Positions 1 through 8,847 of a stretch of 64,000 nucleotides of DNA are shown here, in pieces. Below the pieces are notes generated by a model. The model saw nothing but the letters and a program-made list of their open reading frames with translations. It made no database searches and had not been told where the DNA came from. Each line of letters starts with the position of its first letter. The first letter of the stretch is position 1. Source of the DNA: G963662985 sp963662985 (GTDB lineage: Bacteria > Chloroflexota > Anaerolineae > Anaerolineales > UBA11579); NCBI GenBank assembly GCA_963662985.1, contig OY760067.1:2302800-2366799 (forward strand), written 5' to 3'. A program made the position numbers and the translations under genes.

Positions 1-82
1 TATCGGAATCATACCAGCCCTTACTCGCTACTAATTGATTCATAATTTCGGTCAAATCAGCAATAGTGAGCGCCTTAGTCAT
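1..82 (-). CDS. N-terminus of a protein cut by the window edge, possibly MazG-like
   Basis: The minus-strand ATG at 82-80 opens a frame that runs off the left edge; only 27 residues are visible, beginning MTKALTIADLTEIMNQL. It overlaps the last codons of the upstream small gene by 8 bp, which suggests translational coupling. The start (a short helix followed by a K-G-W segment) recalls the N-terminus of MazG-like nucleotide pyrophosphohydrolases, but the EExxD metal-binding helices lie outside the window, so this is a guess. The existence of a coding start is better supported than the function. Confidence 0.45.
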   Translation of the reverse strand, partial: MTKALTIADLTEIMNQLVASKGWYDSD

Positions 83-293
83 TTTTTAATCCATACTTAT
101 CATTCAAAGCTTCAATTGCAACGGTTGCAGATTTCACTTGCTCTGGGTGCCAGCCTTCTTCACTAGCCATGCGATTCAAATGTTCCCACACAGTCAATTG
201 ATCAAGATCAGACAGAGCCTCATATTGTTCACATATAAGATCGGCTTCACGTGATAAAATATTATTCCATAGATTTTCTAAAAAAGTTGTCAT
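75..293 (-). CDS. Small conserved-looking protein of unknown function (72 aa)
   Basis: A 72-residue acidic, mostly helical protein with three Trp (including a WEHLNRMA segment) and no membrane segment or recognised motif. Its stop codon overlaps the start of the next gene on the same strand by 8 bp, so the two are probably co-translated and functionally linked. If the neighbour is a MazG-like pyrophosphohydrolase, this could be an accessory protein; nothing in the sequence proves it. The upstream RBS is weak. It is divergent from the phosphoesterase gene at 390. Confidence 0.5.
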   Translation of the reverse strand: MTTFLENLWNNILSREADLICEQYEALSDLDQLTVWEHLNRMASEEGWHPEQVKSATVAIEALNDKYGLKND

Positions 294-389
294 ACGTATA
301 ATCTAAATGAAAATCCACATTTTGACAACCTTAATTCAAACCACAGAATCTAAGAAATTCATTATAAAAAGAAAGTGGGCGGTCATCAT

Positions 390-1262
390 ATGAAAAAAAT
401 ATTATTGATCACAGATATCCATGGTAATTTACCAGCGCTAGAAGCAGTGATGGAAGCGGTTAAAGAACAAGAATTTGAAGCGATCCTTTGCAATGGAGAC
501 ACAATATACGGTGCCTCTCCCAACCAATGTTTGCAGATTTTGAAAGAGAAAGAAGCGATCATGATTGCTGGAAATGCAGAAACAAATGTGATTCGTTTAG
601 CCAGCAAATTACTACCACCAGAATGGTATTATGCAGATCAATTTGAATTTACGCGCAAGATAGCAAAAAACCTAACCAGAGAAAACCTACTTTATATAAT
701 GGATTTTTCAGCCCAAATTGAGGTATTTGATCTATTGCCAGGTTCAATTCGCATGGTTCATGGTTCACCTGACGATCAATATGAATGGCTCTCCCCTATA
801 TTAAACCCTCAGCGATTTCAAGAAGTGATGCAAAATCTACAAGAAGATATCCTTATTTGTGGTCATACTCATCAACAATGGCATCGAACATTCCAATCCA
901 AGCTTTGTATTAATGCAGGTTCAGTAGGGCTTCCATTAGATGGAGAACCAAAAGCTCAATATACAATTGTTTCTTATCAGGATGACCAATTTAATTCAAT
1001 CAAAATCGAAGAATATTCCATTCCATATGATCTAGAAAAAGCCTATCAAGATTTTATAAAAGCTGGTTTCTCTCCACAAGACCCGACCATAAAATTACAT
1101 AAAGAATTACTTTATACAGGTAGAAAAAGAGAAACACCTTTTGTGGATTTCTATCAAAATCTTATTCAAGCCGAAACCCAAAAAAAGATTGATCAATTAT
1201 CAATTGAAGAACGAAATTATTATTGGCATATAGCAGATCAAAAATACCAATGGAAATTATAA
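390..1262 (+). CDS. Calcineurin-like metallophosphoesterase, copy 1
   Basis: A 290-residue phosphoesterase of the YfcE/MJ0936-like type. The dinuclear metal-site motifs are visible: DIHGN near residue 9, GDTIYG near 37, GNAETN near 63, HGSPD near 126, GHTHQQ near 161 and NAGSVGLPLDG. There is no signal peptide, so it is cytoplasmic; the substrate is unknown. The ATG at 390 is preferred over an in-frame GTG at 375, because the ATG matches the first residue of the paralogue that follows (MKKILL.SDIHGNLPAL). It forms a tandem pair with the gene at 1327, 64 bp downstream. A C-terminal helical part of about 70 residues extends beyond the core. Confidence 0.85.
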   Translation: MKKILLITDIHGNLPALEAVMEAVKEQEFEAILCNGDTIYGASPNQCLQILKEKEAIMIAGNAETNVIRLASKLLPPEWYYADQFEFTRKIAKNLTRENLLYIMDFSAQIEVFDLLPGSIRMVHGSPDDQYEWLSPILNPQRFQEVMQNLQEDILICGHTHQQWHRTFQSKLCINAGSVGLPLDGEPKAQYTIVSYQDDQFNSIKIEEYSIPYDLEKAYQDFIKAGFSPQDPTIKLHKELLYTGRKRETPFVDFYQNLIQAETQKKIDQLSIEERNYYWHIADQKYQWKL

Positions 1263-1326
1263 AATTATCAACTAACGAAAATCAACTTTGTAATTTATAC
1301 AAAAGAAGAAAGCAACATATCTAAGT

Positions 1327-2199
1327 ATGAAAAAAATATTATTAATCTCCGATATTCATGGCAATCTGCCCGCCCTTAATGCTGTCTTAGAAGCCGTTCA
1401 AGATCAAGAGTTTGAGGCAATTCTATCAAATGGAGATATGATTTACGGCGCAAATCCGAATGAATGTTTAGAAAAGCTCTTAGAGATCAATGCAATCATG
1501 ATCGCAGGCAATATCGAAACAAATGTGATTCGTCTATATGCCAAACTTTGCCCGCCAGAATGGTATCAATGTGAGCAATACGCATATAATAGGCACATTG
1601 CAAAGATACTATCTCATGAAAATCTTCTCCAATTATATAAATTATCAGAAACCTTAGTAATCGAAGATCTTTTACCAGGTACAATCCAAATGGTTCATGG
1701 TTCGCCAGATAATCAAATTGAATGGATTTCTCCTTTAAAAAAGGATGGGAGATTTGAAGAAATTTTAGAAAACTGTGAGCATGAGTATCTAATTTTTGGT
1801 CACACCCATCATCAATGGGACAAAAAACATGCAGGTGTTTGGGCAATTAATCCAGGTTCAGTGGGATTGCCACTGGATGGCAAACCAGAAGCACAGTATA
1901 CAATTATCACCTATTTGCAAGATCATCCAGATTCAGTTGAAGTTCAACATCATTCAGTAAAATATGATACAAAACAATCGATTCAGAATTTTTATAAGCA
2001 AGGATTTGATCCCAATAATCCATTTATAAAACACGTTTTTTATTTACTAAATTCTGGAATTAAACGAGACGATTTTTTCATCACCTATTATTTTGAACTT
2101 GCTGAAAAAGAATCAGGCAAAAAATTTGATCAATTAACTTGTGAAGAGAAAAATAAATATTGGTTCAAAGCAGATCAAACTTACAATTGGAAATTCTAA
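1327..2199 (+). CDS. Calcineurin-like metallophosphoesterase, copy 2
   Basis: A 290-residue paralogue of the preceding gene, the same length and colinear from end to end, with the same motif series (DIHGN, GDMIYG, GNIETN, HGSPD, GHTHHQW, NPGSVGLPLDG). The two share long identical stretches such as KKILLI.DIHGNLPAL and SVGLPLDG, but synonymous and amino-acid changes are scattered throughout, so the duplication is not recent. All metal-ligand motifs are kept, so both should be active. It is cytoplasmic with unknown substrate. It ends 22 bp before the Rex operator of the next gene, so it is unlikely to share a promoter with rex. Confidence 0.85.
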   Translation: MKKILLISDIHGNLPALNAVLEAVQDQEFEAILSNGDMIYGANPNECLEKLLEINAIMIAGNIETNVIRLYAKLCPPEWYQCEQYAYNRHIAKILSHENLLQLYKLSETLVIEDLLPGTIQMVHGSPDNQIEWISPLKKDGRFEEILENCEHEYLIFGHTHHQWDKKHAGVWAINPGSVGLPLDGKPEAQYTIITYLQDHPDSVEVQHHSVKYDTKQSIQNFYKQGFDPNNPFIKHVFYLLNSGIKRDDFFITYYFELAEKESGKKFDQLTCEEKNKYWFKADQTYNWKF

Positions 2200-2221
2200 T
2201 CGTTCTATGTTTGTGTGATAT

Positions 2222-2250
2222 TTGTGTTTATTTGCACAATACACTATAAT
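2222..2250 (+). promoter_or_regulatory. rex promoter overlapped by a Rex operator (autoregulation)
   Basis: A -35 box TTGTGT (2222-2227), a 17-bp spacer and a perfect -10 TATAAT (2245-2250). Positions 2222-2239 form the 18-bp inverted repeat TTGTG-N8-CACAA, matching the outer arms and length of the known Rex operator (TTGTGAA-N4-TTCACAA). The operator covers the -35 box and most of the spacer, so bound Rex should block RNA polymerase. A strong RBS (GAGGAG) follows, 9 nt before the start codon. Confidence 0.8.
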
Positions 2251-2279
2251 GAAGAAAAAGATTTTGAGGAGCATGAGTA

Positions 2280-2912
2280 ATGGAGGATAACAAAAAACCA
2301 ATCCCAAAAGTGATTATTCAGCGGATGCCCATTTATCTTCGAGAATTAAGTCAAATGGATTTCCAAGGTAGAACAGTCACATCATCACATGAATTAGGTG
2401 ATCGTTTGGGTTTTTCACCAGCCCAAATCCGAAAAGATTTATCACATTTTGGCGTTTTTGGAAAACAAGGTACTGGCTATGAGATCAGCCACCTTATAGC
2501 ACAATTACAAGATATTCTTGAAGTAAACCGAGTCTGGAAAATTGCAGTAGTAGGGGTGGGGGATATCGGTTCTGCATTAGTTCACTACACAGGTTTTCAA
2601 AAACGTGGTTTTGAAATTAGCAGAGTTTTTGACAATGACCAAAATAAAGTTCATCAACCAGCCGGCAGATTTGTGATTGATGATATAGCTGATCTTGAGA
2701 AAATTCTCAAAGAAGAAAAAATTGAAATTGCGATGCTGACGGTGCCCACTCAACATGCACAAGAAGTTGCCGATCGTTTGGTATCGGCTGGTGTAAAAGC
2801 CATCCTCAATTACGCTGCTATTACCATCAATGTGCCAGAACATGTTCTTGTGGAATATATTGACCCAGCTACGTATTTGCAAATGATGACCTATTATTTA
2901 GGGAAAGAATAA
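2280..2912 (+). CDS. rex: Redox-sensing transcriptional repressor Rex
   Basis: A 210-residue NADH/NAD+-sensing repressor, the usual length for the family. Residues about 1-80 form the winged helix; the segment SPAQIRKDLSHFG is the recognition helix typical of Rex (S.AQIRKDL..FG.FG..G.GY). Residues about 85-200 form a Rossmann fold with VGVGDIGSAL binding the dinucleotide, and the C-terminal helix (YLQMMTYYLGKE) swaps across the dimer. Rex normally represses fermentation and anaerobic respiration genes when NADH is low. The operator in its own promoter indicates autoregulation. No other gene in the window shows an obvious operator match. Confidence 0.95.
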   Translation: MEDNKKPIPKVIIQRMPIYLRELSQMDFQGRTVTSSHELGDRLGFSPAQIRKDLSHFGVFGKQGTGYEISHLIAQLQDILEVNRVWKIAVVGVGDIGSALVHYTGFQKRGFEISRVFDNDQNKVHQPAGRFVIDDIADLEKILKEEKIEIAMLTVPTQHAQEVADRLVSAGVKAILNYAAITINVPEHVLVEYIDPATYLQMMTYYLGKE

Positions 2913-2916
2913 AAAT

Positions 2917-2938
2917 AAAAGCTCCGATTGGAGCTTTT
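2917..2938. terminator. Bidirectional terminator between rex and the J-domain gene
   Basis: The stem AAAAGCTCC / GGAGCTTTT with a 4-nt loop (GATT) starts five bases after the rex stop and has A- and T-rich arms on both sides. It lies between two convergent genes and can end transcription from both. Confidence 0.8.
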
Positions 2939-2941
2939 TAC

Positions 2942-3703
2942 TTATAATAAATATTCAATTTCTTCAATATCATATATCAACTGTTGTTTTAATTCATTGA
3001 TTAAATTGCGCCCTTCTTTTTTTGCTAAATTCATTTGAATCCGAAAACGCATAATTGGCAATTGATCAATTTCAACTAATTGTTGTTCTAATCGTTTCAC
3101 TTTTTTCTTTAATACAGCTAGCTCACTTCTCAAAAAAGTTAATTCTTCTTCTTTTGAAGAATATTTTCTTTCTTCAGGAGGCAAATTTTCTTGCATCATT
3201 TTTTCAAGTGTATCCATATCATGATTCTGATAAGCCGTATTGATTAACGCCATTGTAGATTCATATTGGACTTTTAACTTTTCATCATGAATCGTATCAG
3301 GATGAAATTTTTTAGCTAGAGATCTGAACAAAACTTTTGCCTTCTTTTCATCAAAAGGAAGGCCAGCATTTTCTTTCTTTTTTTTCTCTTTCTCTTTTTT
3401 TGATTGCTCAAATTTCTCTTTTTCTTTTTTCTCTTTCTCTAGATCATCTTGTTTAGGTTTTCCATTTTTAAGTTGATAGCGCAACTCTTTAAGCTTTATT
3501 TCTAATGGATGAATTTCGCGCAAATAGAGACTTTCAATTTCATTTTGAAGAGTTTTCATTGTACATATTTCTAATTCTAATAGGGCAACATGCTCTTTTT
3601 TTCGTTCAATAGACTGAGTTAAAAATTCTAACTCTGGGTCATCGATATGCATTAGCCCATTCATAGATTGATGAAATTTCTTTTGCTCTTGATAACTAGA
3701 CAT
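2942..3703 (-). CDS. J-domain coiled-coil protein
   Basis: About 253 residues. A J-domain-like segment lies in the middle, with FHPDTIHD carrying the HPD tripeptide that stimulates DnaK ATPase. It is flanked by long charged coiled coils: a Lys/Glu-rich run before it (repeats of KEKEK) and a C-terminal helical pair. No signal or membrane segment, so a cytoplasmic DnaK/Hsp70 co-chaperone or scaffold is likely, client unknown. Two ATGs are possible at 3712 and 3703. I chose 3703 because a TG-n-TATAAT box (3711-3719, minus) overlaps the first ATG and ends exactly 7 nt before the second, implying a leaderless mRNA. The placement of the J domain between coiled coils is unusual. Confidence 0.75.
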   Translation of the reverse strand: MSSYQEQKKFHQSMNGLMHIDDPELEFLTQSIERKKEHVALLELEICTMKTLQNEIESLYLREIHPLEIKLKELRYQLKNGKPKQDDLEKEKKEKEKFEQSKKEKEKKKKENAGLPFDEKKAKVLFRSLAKKFHPDTIHDEKLKVQYESTMALINTAYQNHDMDTLEKMMQENLPPEERKYSSKEEELTFLRSELAVLKKKVKRLEQQLVEIDQLPIMRFRIQMNLAKKEGRNLINELKQQLIYDIEEIEYLL

Positions 3704-3710
3704 GGGAGCC

Positions 3711-3719
3711 ATTATACCA
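3711..3719 (-). promoter_or_regulatory. Extended -10 box, probably leaderless promoter of the J-domain gene
   Basis: On the minus strand TGG-TATAAT is followed by 7 nt (GGCTCCC) and then ATG at 3703. The expected transcription start coincides with the start codon, and there is no Shine-Dalgarno sequence. Confidence 0.5.
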
Positions 3720-3745
3720 AAATACAGCTTAAAAAAACAAAAAAA

Positions 3746-3766
3746 AAGGACCTAGAGAAGGTCCTT
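3746..3766 (-). terminator. Rho-independent terminator of the SPFH gene
   Basis: A 7-bp stem AAGGACC / GGTCCTT with a 7-nt loop, followed on the minus strand by a run of about nine T. It lies 20 bp after the stop of the SPFH-domain gene. Confidence 0.8.
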
Positions 3767-3785
3767 AATCTTTTTGTAATACTAA

Positions 3786-4829
3786 TTAATCTTGTGGTGT
3801 GGGAACGTCCAAAATATATGGATTGTCACTTGGAATCATCATCACATCGATGTTTGGAGCAATCTTATCAATATATTCAAGCGTCATAACATCAGGATTA
3901 TTTCGTAATGCATCACCCAATAATTTTAATGCAGTTGCTTCTGCTTCTGCTTCAATTTTTCGAGCTTCAGCTTGTGCTTGTGCATTGATGATCAATGCTT
4001 GTGCATCGGCTTCTGCTGCAATCACGACAGCATCTGCAGTTCCTTGTGCAGTTTGACGAGCTTGTTCAGCTTCTTGCTTTTTAGTTTCGACCACAAATTT
4101 TGCTTGTTGCGCTTGTTGTTCAGCAATTTGTTTTGCCTCAACAGATGCATTATATTCATCAGAGAAGGTAATGTTACGAAGGATAAAGTTGGAGAGAATC
4201 AAGCCGCCATCAGTAAATTCTTTTTCCATTTCACTCGTAATCATATTTTTTAACTCAATACGTTTTGTAGAATAAATTTCTTCCACTCCATATTGAGAGA
4301 CTGCATCTCGAATAATCCCACGAGAAATTGGACGAATTAATTTTTCAATATATTCGCCTTTCCATTTTTTATGAACATCAACTGCTTTTGTTGGGTCAAT
4401 TTGGAAGATAATGGATGCATCCACAACAACAATCTGTCCATCAGAGGTTCTTGCTTGGATAGAGTCATCACCAACCACATTGCCTTCATTGGTTGCTATT
4501 GACATCGTATACGTCTGTAACTCCGTTGGATATGTCACCACTGATTCAGCAAATGGAATGATCCAGTTTAACCCTGGAGAAAGAGGTTCATTTCTGATAC
4601 CACCATTCATAATTGAAATCACGACCCCTAATTCTGTAGGTTCAACAAAAACTAACCCAGCTGAAAGAACACTTCCAATAATGGCTAAAACTACTAACAC
4701 AATAATTAGTATTTTAAAATTTTTGATCTTCTTTCCTTGTGTACTTCTGTAAATCCCAAATCCTATCAATGCAATTAATCCAAACCAGAATAAGGTTGAT
4801 AAGAATTTTAAAATTGAAATTAAACCCAT
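3786..4829 (-). CDS. SPFH/Band 7 (prohibitin-like) membrane protein
   Basis: 347 residues. Two hydrophobic segments at about 5-25 and 40-60 anchor it; the SPFH domain spans about 65-230 (VEPTELGVV, FAESVVTYPTELQTY). It is followed by an Ala/Glu/Gln-rich coiled coil (repeats of AEAxA, about 230-315), the typical flotillin/prohibitin layout. Such proteins form large oligomeric rings at the inner membrane and often influence membrane microdomains or proteases; no specific partner is encoded next to it. It is convergent with nothing and divergent from the TPR gene at 4954, with its own terminator downstream, so it looks monocistronic. Confidence 0.9.
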   Translation of the reverse strand: MGLISILKFLSTLFWFGLIALIGFGIYRSTQGKKIKNFKILIIVLVVLAIIGSVLSAGLVFVEPTELGVVISIMNGGIRNEPLSPGLNWIIPFAESVVTYPTELQTYTMSIATNEGNVVGDDSIQARTSDGQIVVVDASIIFQIDPTKAVDVHKKWKGEYIEKLIRPISRGIIRDAVSQYGVEEIYSTKRIELKNMITSEMEKEFTDGGLILSNFILRNITFSDEYNASVEAKQIAEQQAQQAKFVVETKKQEAEQARQTAQGTADAVVIAAEADAQALIINAQAQAEARKIEAEAEATALKLLGDALRNNPDVMTLEYIDKIAPNIDVMMIPSDNPYILDVPTPQD

Positions 4830-4941
4830 TTGATACTCCTTTTTTTATATTTTCTTAATAATTAAACCATAAAAGTATAATAAATATGTTAAATTCAAGC
4901 AGATTATTGTGATTACTTAACCAAATCAAGACATTTCTTTG

Positions 4942-4947
4942 TATAAT
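4942..4947 (+). promoter_or_regulatory. -10 box of the TPR-membrane gene
   Basis: A perfect TATAAT lies 6 nt before the ATG at 4954, with no convincing -35 box and no Shine-Dalgarno sequence. Its position would give a leaderless or nearly leaderless transcript. Confidence 0.4.
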
Positions 4948-4953
4948 AGAAGA

Positions 4954-6813
4954 ATGAAGGACTGGATATATAACGAAGCTATCAACCTTCTTCAAGAAGG
5001 GGAAAAAGCAAAAGCAGCTCAGATCATTGCAAAATACATCAAAAGATACCCTCATGATGTGCAGGCTTGGCTTTTATTAAGCGACGCATTGGAGGATGAA
5101 AAAAAGGTTGAATTTGCAATTAATAAAGCCTTGGAAATTGAACCAACAAATGAAGTTGCTTTAGAGAAATTTAACCAATTAAAAAAATTAAAAAAAGATA
5201 CAACAAATTTCTTTGATTCTCCATTTATAGATTTTGATTCAAATTCAGAAGAATCAAATCAATCACAATCTTTTGTTTATACTCCAGAATACGATAAGCC
5301 AGTTCAGCAACAGCAACCTCTAATTAAACAGACTGATGTTGAAAAAAATGAGAAAAAAGATACAGGAAACAAACCTAAAAAAGAAAAAGAAAAGGATGCC
5401 AATGAAACAGGGAATAAATTAATTGGCACATTTTTCTTATTAATCCTTTTCATAGGATTAGTAACAGCAACCTATATCACAAAATCTTTATGGGTACCAA
5501 AACTACTTCCATTTTTTGAACGTCCCCAACAAATTTATCTAGAAACTTTTCAAGAGAATAAAAACTTAAAAAATCTTGGTGTAGAATTTAACCAAGCCTC
5601 AACAGAGGTAGCAATTTATCTAAACCCATCTCCCACTCCATTTTTCACACCTACTCCAATGCCTACATTGACGAATAATGAGATTGTGGCTAGCCAAGTC
5701 AAAAATCAAGTGGATCAGATCAAACTTTTATCAGATGTTTCATCGCCTCGCTTAAGCCAAATTGACCCAAATCAAATGCTAGAAAAATACGCCAAAACCT
5801 ATAGTGATGATGAAATTGAGAAAATGACAAAGGTTTGGACTGCATTAGGCTGGATTGAACCGACATTTGATTTAAAAACATATCTTGAAACTAATCAATT
5901 TATATTTAATGCAAAATATGACCTTACTGAAAATGTCATATATATAAATGATCCTAATTTTTCATTACAAACCCAATCAGATTATGCGTATGCTTATAGT
6001 AAATACTTACAAACATTTGGGATTATGAAAATGTCAGACACTTCGACTATGTCAAATGATCAACTAAATGCCACCTCTGCTTTTTATGATGGGGATGCTA
6101 GATTTACTCAATCTCTTTTTGAACAAACAATTTCAGATCAAACTCAATTCAGAACCGATGATTTTAACTATACAGATTGGGCAATACCACCTGCATTATT
6201 TGCGCAATCTAATTTTTCATTCCAATACGGCAAAGCTTTTATTGAATCCATTTATCAAAATGGACAAATGATTGGTGTTCAAACTGCATATTCAAATCCT
6301 CCACAAACAACAGAACAAATCATGCATATTGAAAAATACTACGCAAAAGAATTAGGAATCACTATTCCCTCTCCAGATTTGCTTAATGAATTAGGTTCAA
6401 ATTGGAATTTAGTTGGATCAGATTCAATTGGAGAATGGGGCACCTACCAGATATTGCATAATAATAGCAAAGCGAATGCAAGGATAGATGAGATTTTTGC
6501 TCAAAGCGCCGCTGCTGGTTGGGGTGGAGATCGCTATCAAGTCTTTGAAAATAGTGAAACAGGCCAAACAGTTTTAGTTATTCAATGGATAATGGATTCT
6601 GACATAGATGCAAATGAATTAACAACCGCACTAAACCAAAGTAACTTGGGTAGATTCACTTATAGCAAACCAACGATTAATGGAACTGTTTGTAATGCAC
6701 AAACTCCATATACAAGTTGTGTATTTACAAAAGATCGTCATGTGCTTTGGGTTGTATCACCAGATGAAACATTGATCCCAACAATTGTTGAAAGATATCC
6801 CTCAATACAATAA
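4954..6813 (+). CDS. TPR-like, single-pass membrane protein with large extracytoplasmic domain
   Basis: 619 residues from the ATG at 4954. An in-frame TTG at 4939 lies before and inside the -10 region and is rejected. Residues about 5-70 look like a short TPR unit (AINLLQEGEKAKAAQIIAKYI, continuing to NKALEIEPTN). A Gln/Lys/Asp-rich linker follows; residues about 155-178 form one transmembrane helix, placing the TPR inside and the rest outside. A Pro/Thr spacer (TPFFTPTPMPTLT) precedes a globular region of about 370 residues that I do not recognise; it has four Cys-free halves and two Cys near the C-terminus (VCNAQTPYTSC) that may form a disulfide. Function unknown; Thr/Pro spacers of this kind are frequent in Anaerolineae surface proteins. 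Confidence 0.75.
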   Translation: MKDWIYNEAINLLQEGEKAKAAQIIAKYIKRYPHDVQAWLLLSDALEDEKKVEFAINKALEIEPTNEVALEKFNQLKKLKKDTTNFFDSPFIDFDSNSEESNQSQSFVYTPEYDKPVQQQQPLIKQTDVEKNEKKDTGNKPKKEKEKDANETGNKLIGTFFLLILFIGLVTATYITKSLWVPKLLPFFERPQQIYLETFQENKNLKNLGVEFNQASTEVAIYLNPSPTPFFTPTPMPTLTNNEIVASQVKNQVDQIKLLSDVSSPRLSQIDPNQMLEKYAKTYSDDEIEKMTKVWTALGWIEPTFDLKTYLETNQFIFNAKYDLTENVIYINDPNFSLQTQSDYAYAYSKYLQTFGIMKMSDTSTMSNDQLNATSAFYDGDARFTQSLFEQTISDQTQFRTDDFNYTDWAIPPALFAQSNFSFQYGKAFIESIYQNGQMIGVQTAYSNPPQTTEQIMHIEKYYAKELGITIPSPDLLNELGSNWNLVGSDSIGEWGTYQILHNNSKANARIDEIFAQSAAAGWGGDRYQVFENSETGQTVLVIQWIMDSDIDANELTTALNQSNLGRFTYSKPTINGTVCNAQTPYTSCVFTKDRHVLWVVSPDETLIPTIVERYPSIQ

Positions 6814-6914
6814 TTTTTCCTTAAATTAAATAAAAAACCTACTTGATGGTTAATTCGAGGTGTATAATTTTAATTTATAATAATGATATTCCCGCTATTT
6901 AAGAAAGGTTTAGT

Positions 6915-7232
6915 ATGGCAGAGAAAATCACAAAACAGATATTTAATCACATGGTAGAATTAGCAGCTTTAGAACTTTCTTCAGAAGAAGCTGAATATTT
7001 GAGAAAAGAGTTAAATAATCAATTGTCATCCATTGACGAATTAGTTGCAATAGATATAGATCCAAACACTCCTTATGCTTCTCATGGAGTCTCTTACACG
7101 AAAGAAAATAGTTCTTCATTACGCGAAGATATTTGGAAACCATTTGAAGATGTGGAAGCTATTCTCAGCCAAGCACCTCAATTAGAAGAACGTGCTTATG
7201 TTGTGCCAGATATCCCACATGAAGATTTATAA
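6915..7232 (+). CDS. gatC: Asp-tRNA(Asn)/Glu-tRNA(Gln) amidotransferase subunit C
   Basis: 105 residues, the usual length for GatC. The N-terminal helices (MVELAALELSSEEAEYLRKELN, split here as MVELAALELS and EEAEYLRKEL) and the extended C-terminal arm that wraps around GatA are recognisable (SSSLREDIWKP ends in DIPHEDL). It stabilises the GatCAB complex that amidates mischarged Glu-tRNA(Gln) or Asp-tRNA(Asn). It is the first gene of a long co-directional run, 10 bp upstream of gatA, with an RBS (AAGAAAGG) before the ATG. A TATAAT sits upstream near 6862. Confidence 0.9.
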   Translation: MAEKITKQIFNHMVELAALELSSEEAEYLRKELNNQLSSIDELVAIDIDPNTPYASHGVSYTKENSSSLREDIWKPFEDVEAILSQAPQLEERAYVVPDIPHEDL

Positions 7233-7242
7233 GGACTAGAAA

Positions 7243-8835
7243 ATGAAAGAATTATGTGACATTTCAGCATTTGAATTAGCAAGTTTAATTCGCAAAAAAG
7301 AAGTTTCAGCAAAAGAAGCGTTAACATCAACATTCAACCGCATTGATTCAGTGGAAGGGCGAACAGGCTCTTTGGATGCCGGCGAGATTACAGCTGAAGA
7401 TAAACAAAAAGTCCACGCATTTATTACCCTAACAAAAGAAAGAGCATTCGCTCAAGCAGAATCAGTTGATAAGAAAATTGCACAAGGTGAGATTCCTGGT
7501 CCACTAGCAGGTGTACCTTTTTCAGTAAAAGATATCTTTTGTGTAAAAGGAACCCCTTCTACCGCTGCTTCAAGAATTTTGGCAAATTATAACGCTTCAT
7601 ATACTGCATCTCCTGTACAAAAATTAGAAGCTGCCGGTGGCTTGATGATTGGCAAGGTCAATCTTGATGAATTTACCTATGGATCTTCCAATGAATCATC
7701 TGCATTTCAACCTCACCCACGCAACCCATGGAATACTGCTCATGTCACGGGTGGTTCAACCGGTGGTAGTGTAGCTGCAGTTGCATCAGGAGAAGGCCAA
7801 TTATCATTAGGCACAGATACGGCTGGTTCCATTCGACAACCTGCTGCTTTCTGTGGGGTCGTTGGAATGAAACCAACTTACGGTCGTGTCTCTCGTTATG
7901 GGTTAATCGCATTTGGATCCTCTTTTGATTGTCCTGGACCTGTTGCCAAAACAGTAAAAGATGCCGCATTAATGATGAATGTCATCGCCGGCTCAGATGA
8001 AAAAGATTCAACCACTGCTTCAATTCCCACACCTGATTATCTTGCGGAAATAGAAGAAGGTGTTAAAGGAATGCGAATCGGAATTTCAGAAGATTACTTC
8101 AAAATTACTTACTTTAATCATGAAACTGGAGAAATGGATATTCAACCAGTTCCTGATGAAATTAGAAGATCAGTTGAAGAAGCTGCAGATATTCTTTCAG
8201 GGATGGGCGCAAGAATAGTAGAAAACGTCCCCATGCCCCATACAAAATTTGGTATTCCAGCATATTTTGTGATTGCCCGTGTGGAAGCTGCCTCAAACCT
8301 ACATCGTTTTGATGGTGTAAAATACGGCTACCGTACACCAGAAAATGTTCAAGATTTGCATGAAATGTACCGTCGTTCTCGAGCAGAAGGGTTTGGCCTT
8401 CAACCAAAACTTAGAATCTTAATGGGAATGTACGTAAGTGCAGCTCAATATAGTGAACAATATTATAAAAAAGCCTTACAAGTCCGCTCACTCATTCGAA
8501 AAGACTTTGATAATGCCTTTGATCCAAATGGAAAATATCGAGTGGATGCTCTATTAACCCCAACAACACCCACAACTGCCTTTAAAATTGGCGGCGTATA
8601 CGGTGATTCCGTTTTGATGCAATACGCAGATCAAATGACAGTATGTGCAAACCATGCTGGTATACCTGGCATCTCTATTCCTGCTGGTTTTGATAAAGAT
8701 GGATTACCAATTGGCATTCAATTCTTAGGTGATGACTACGCAGAAGCAAAGATTTTACGCATTGCAAGAGCTTATGAAATGGAAACTACATCTGCAAACT
8801 GGCGAACAAAGTTACCCCAAGTACTTCAGAATTAA
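7243..8835 (+). CDS. gatA: Asp-tRNA(Asn)/Glu-tRNA(Gln) amidotransferase subunit A
   Basis: 530 residues of the amidase-signature family. The Ser-cisSer-Lys triad is visible as K96 (VPFSVKDIF), S172 (TGGSTGGS) and S196 (DTAGSIRQPAAFCG), with the 24-residue spacing expected between the two serines. It releases ammonia from glutamine for transfer by GatB. An insertion of about 15-20 residues around positions 38-55 (EGRTGSLDAGEIT) and another around 285-300 are longer than in many bacterial GatA proteins. gatB does not follow directly; a BglII-like gene lies between. Confidence 0.95.
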   Translation: MKELCDISAFELASLIRKKEVSAKEALTSTFNRIDSVEGRTGSLDAGEITAEDKQKVHAFITLTKERAFAQAESVDKKIAQGEIPGPLAGVPFSVKDIFCVKGTPSTAASRILANYNASYTASPVQKLEAAGGLMIGKVNLDEFTYGSSNESSAFQPHPRNPWNTAHVTGGSTGGSVAAVASGEGQLSLGTDTAGSIRQPAAFCGVVGMKPTYGRVSRYGLIAFGSSFDCPGPVAKTVKDAALMMNVIAGSDEKDSTTASIPTPDYLAEIEEGVKGMRIGISEDYFKITYFNHETGEMDIQPVPDEIRRSVEEAADILSGMGARIVENVPMPHTKFGIPAYFVIARVEAASNLHRFDGVKYGYRTPENVQDLHEMYRRSRAEGFGLQPKLRILMGMYVSAAQYSEQYYKKALQVRSLIRKDFDNAFDPNGKYRVDALLTPTTPTTAFKIGGVYGDSVLMQYADQMTVCANHAGIPGISIPAGFDKDGLPIGIQFLGDDYAEAKILRIARAYEMETTSANWRTKLPQVLQN

Positions 8836-8847
8836 TAAGGTAAAGTT

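Noticed and set aside
1496..1846. 116-codon minus-strand frame within the second phosphoesterase gene
   Set aside because: Antisense shadow of a gene with clear motifs.
4411..4752. 113-codon plus-strand frame in the SPFH gene
   Set aside because: Shadow of a well-supported gene on the other strand.
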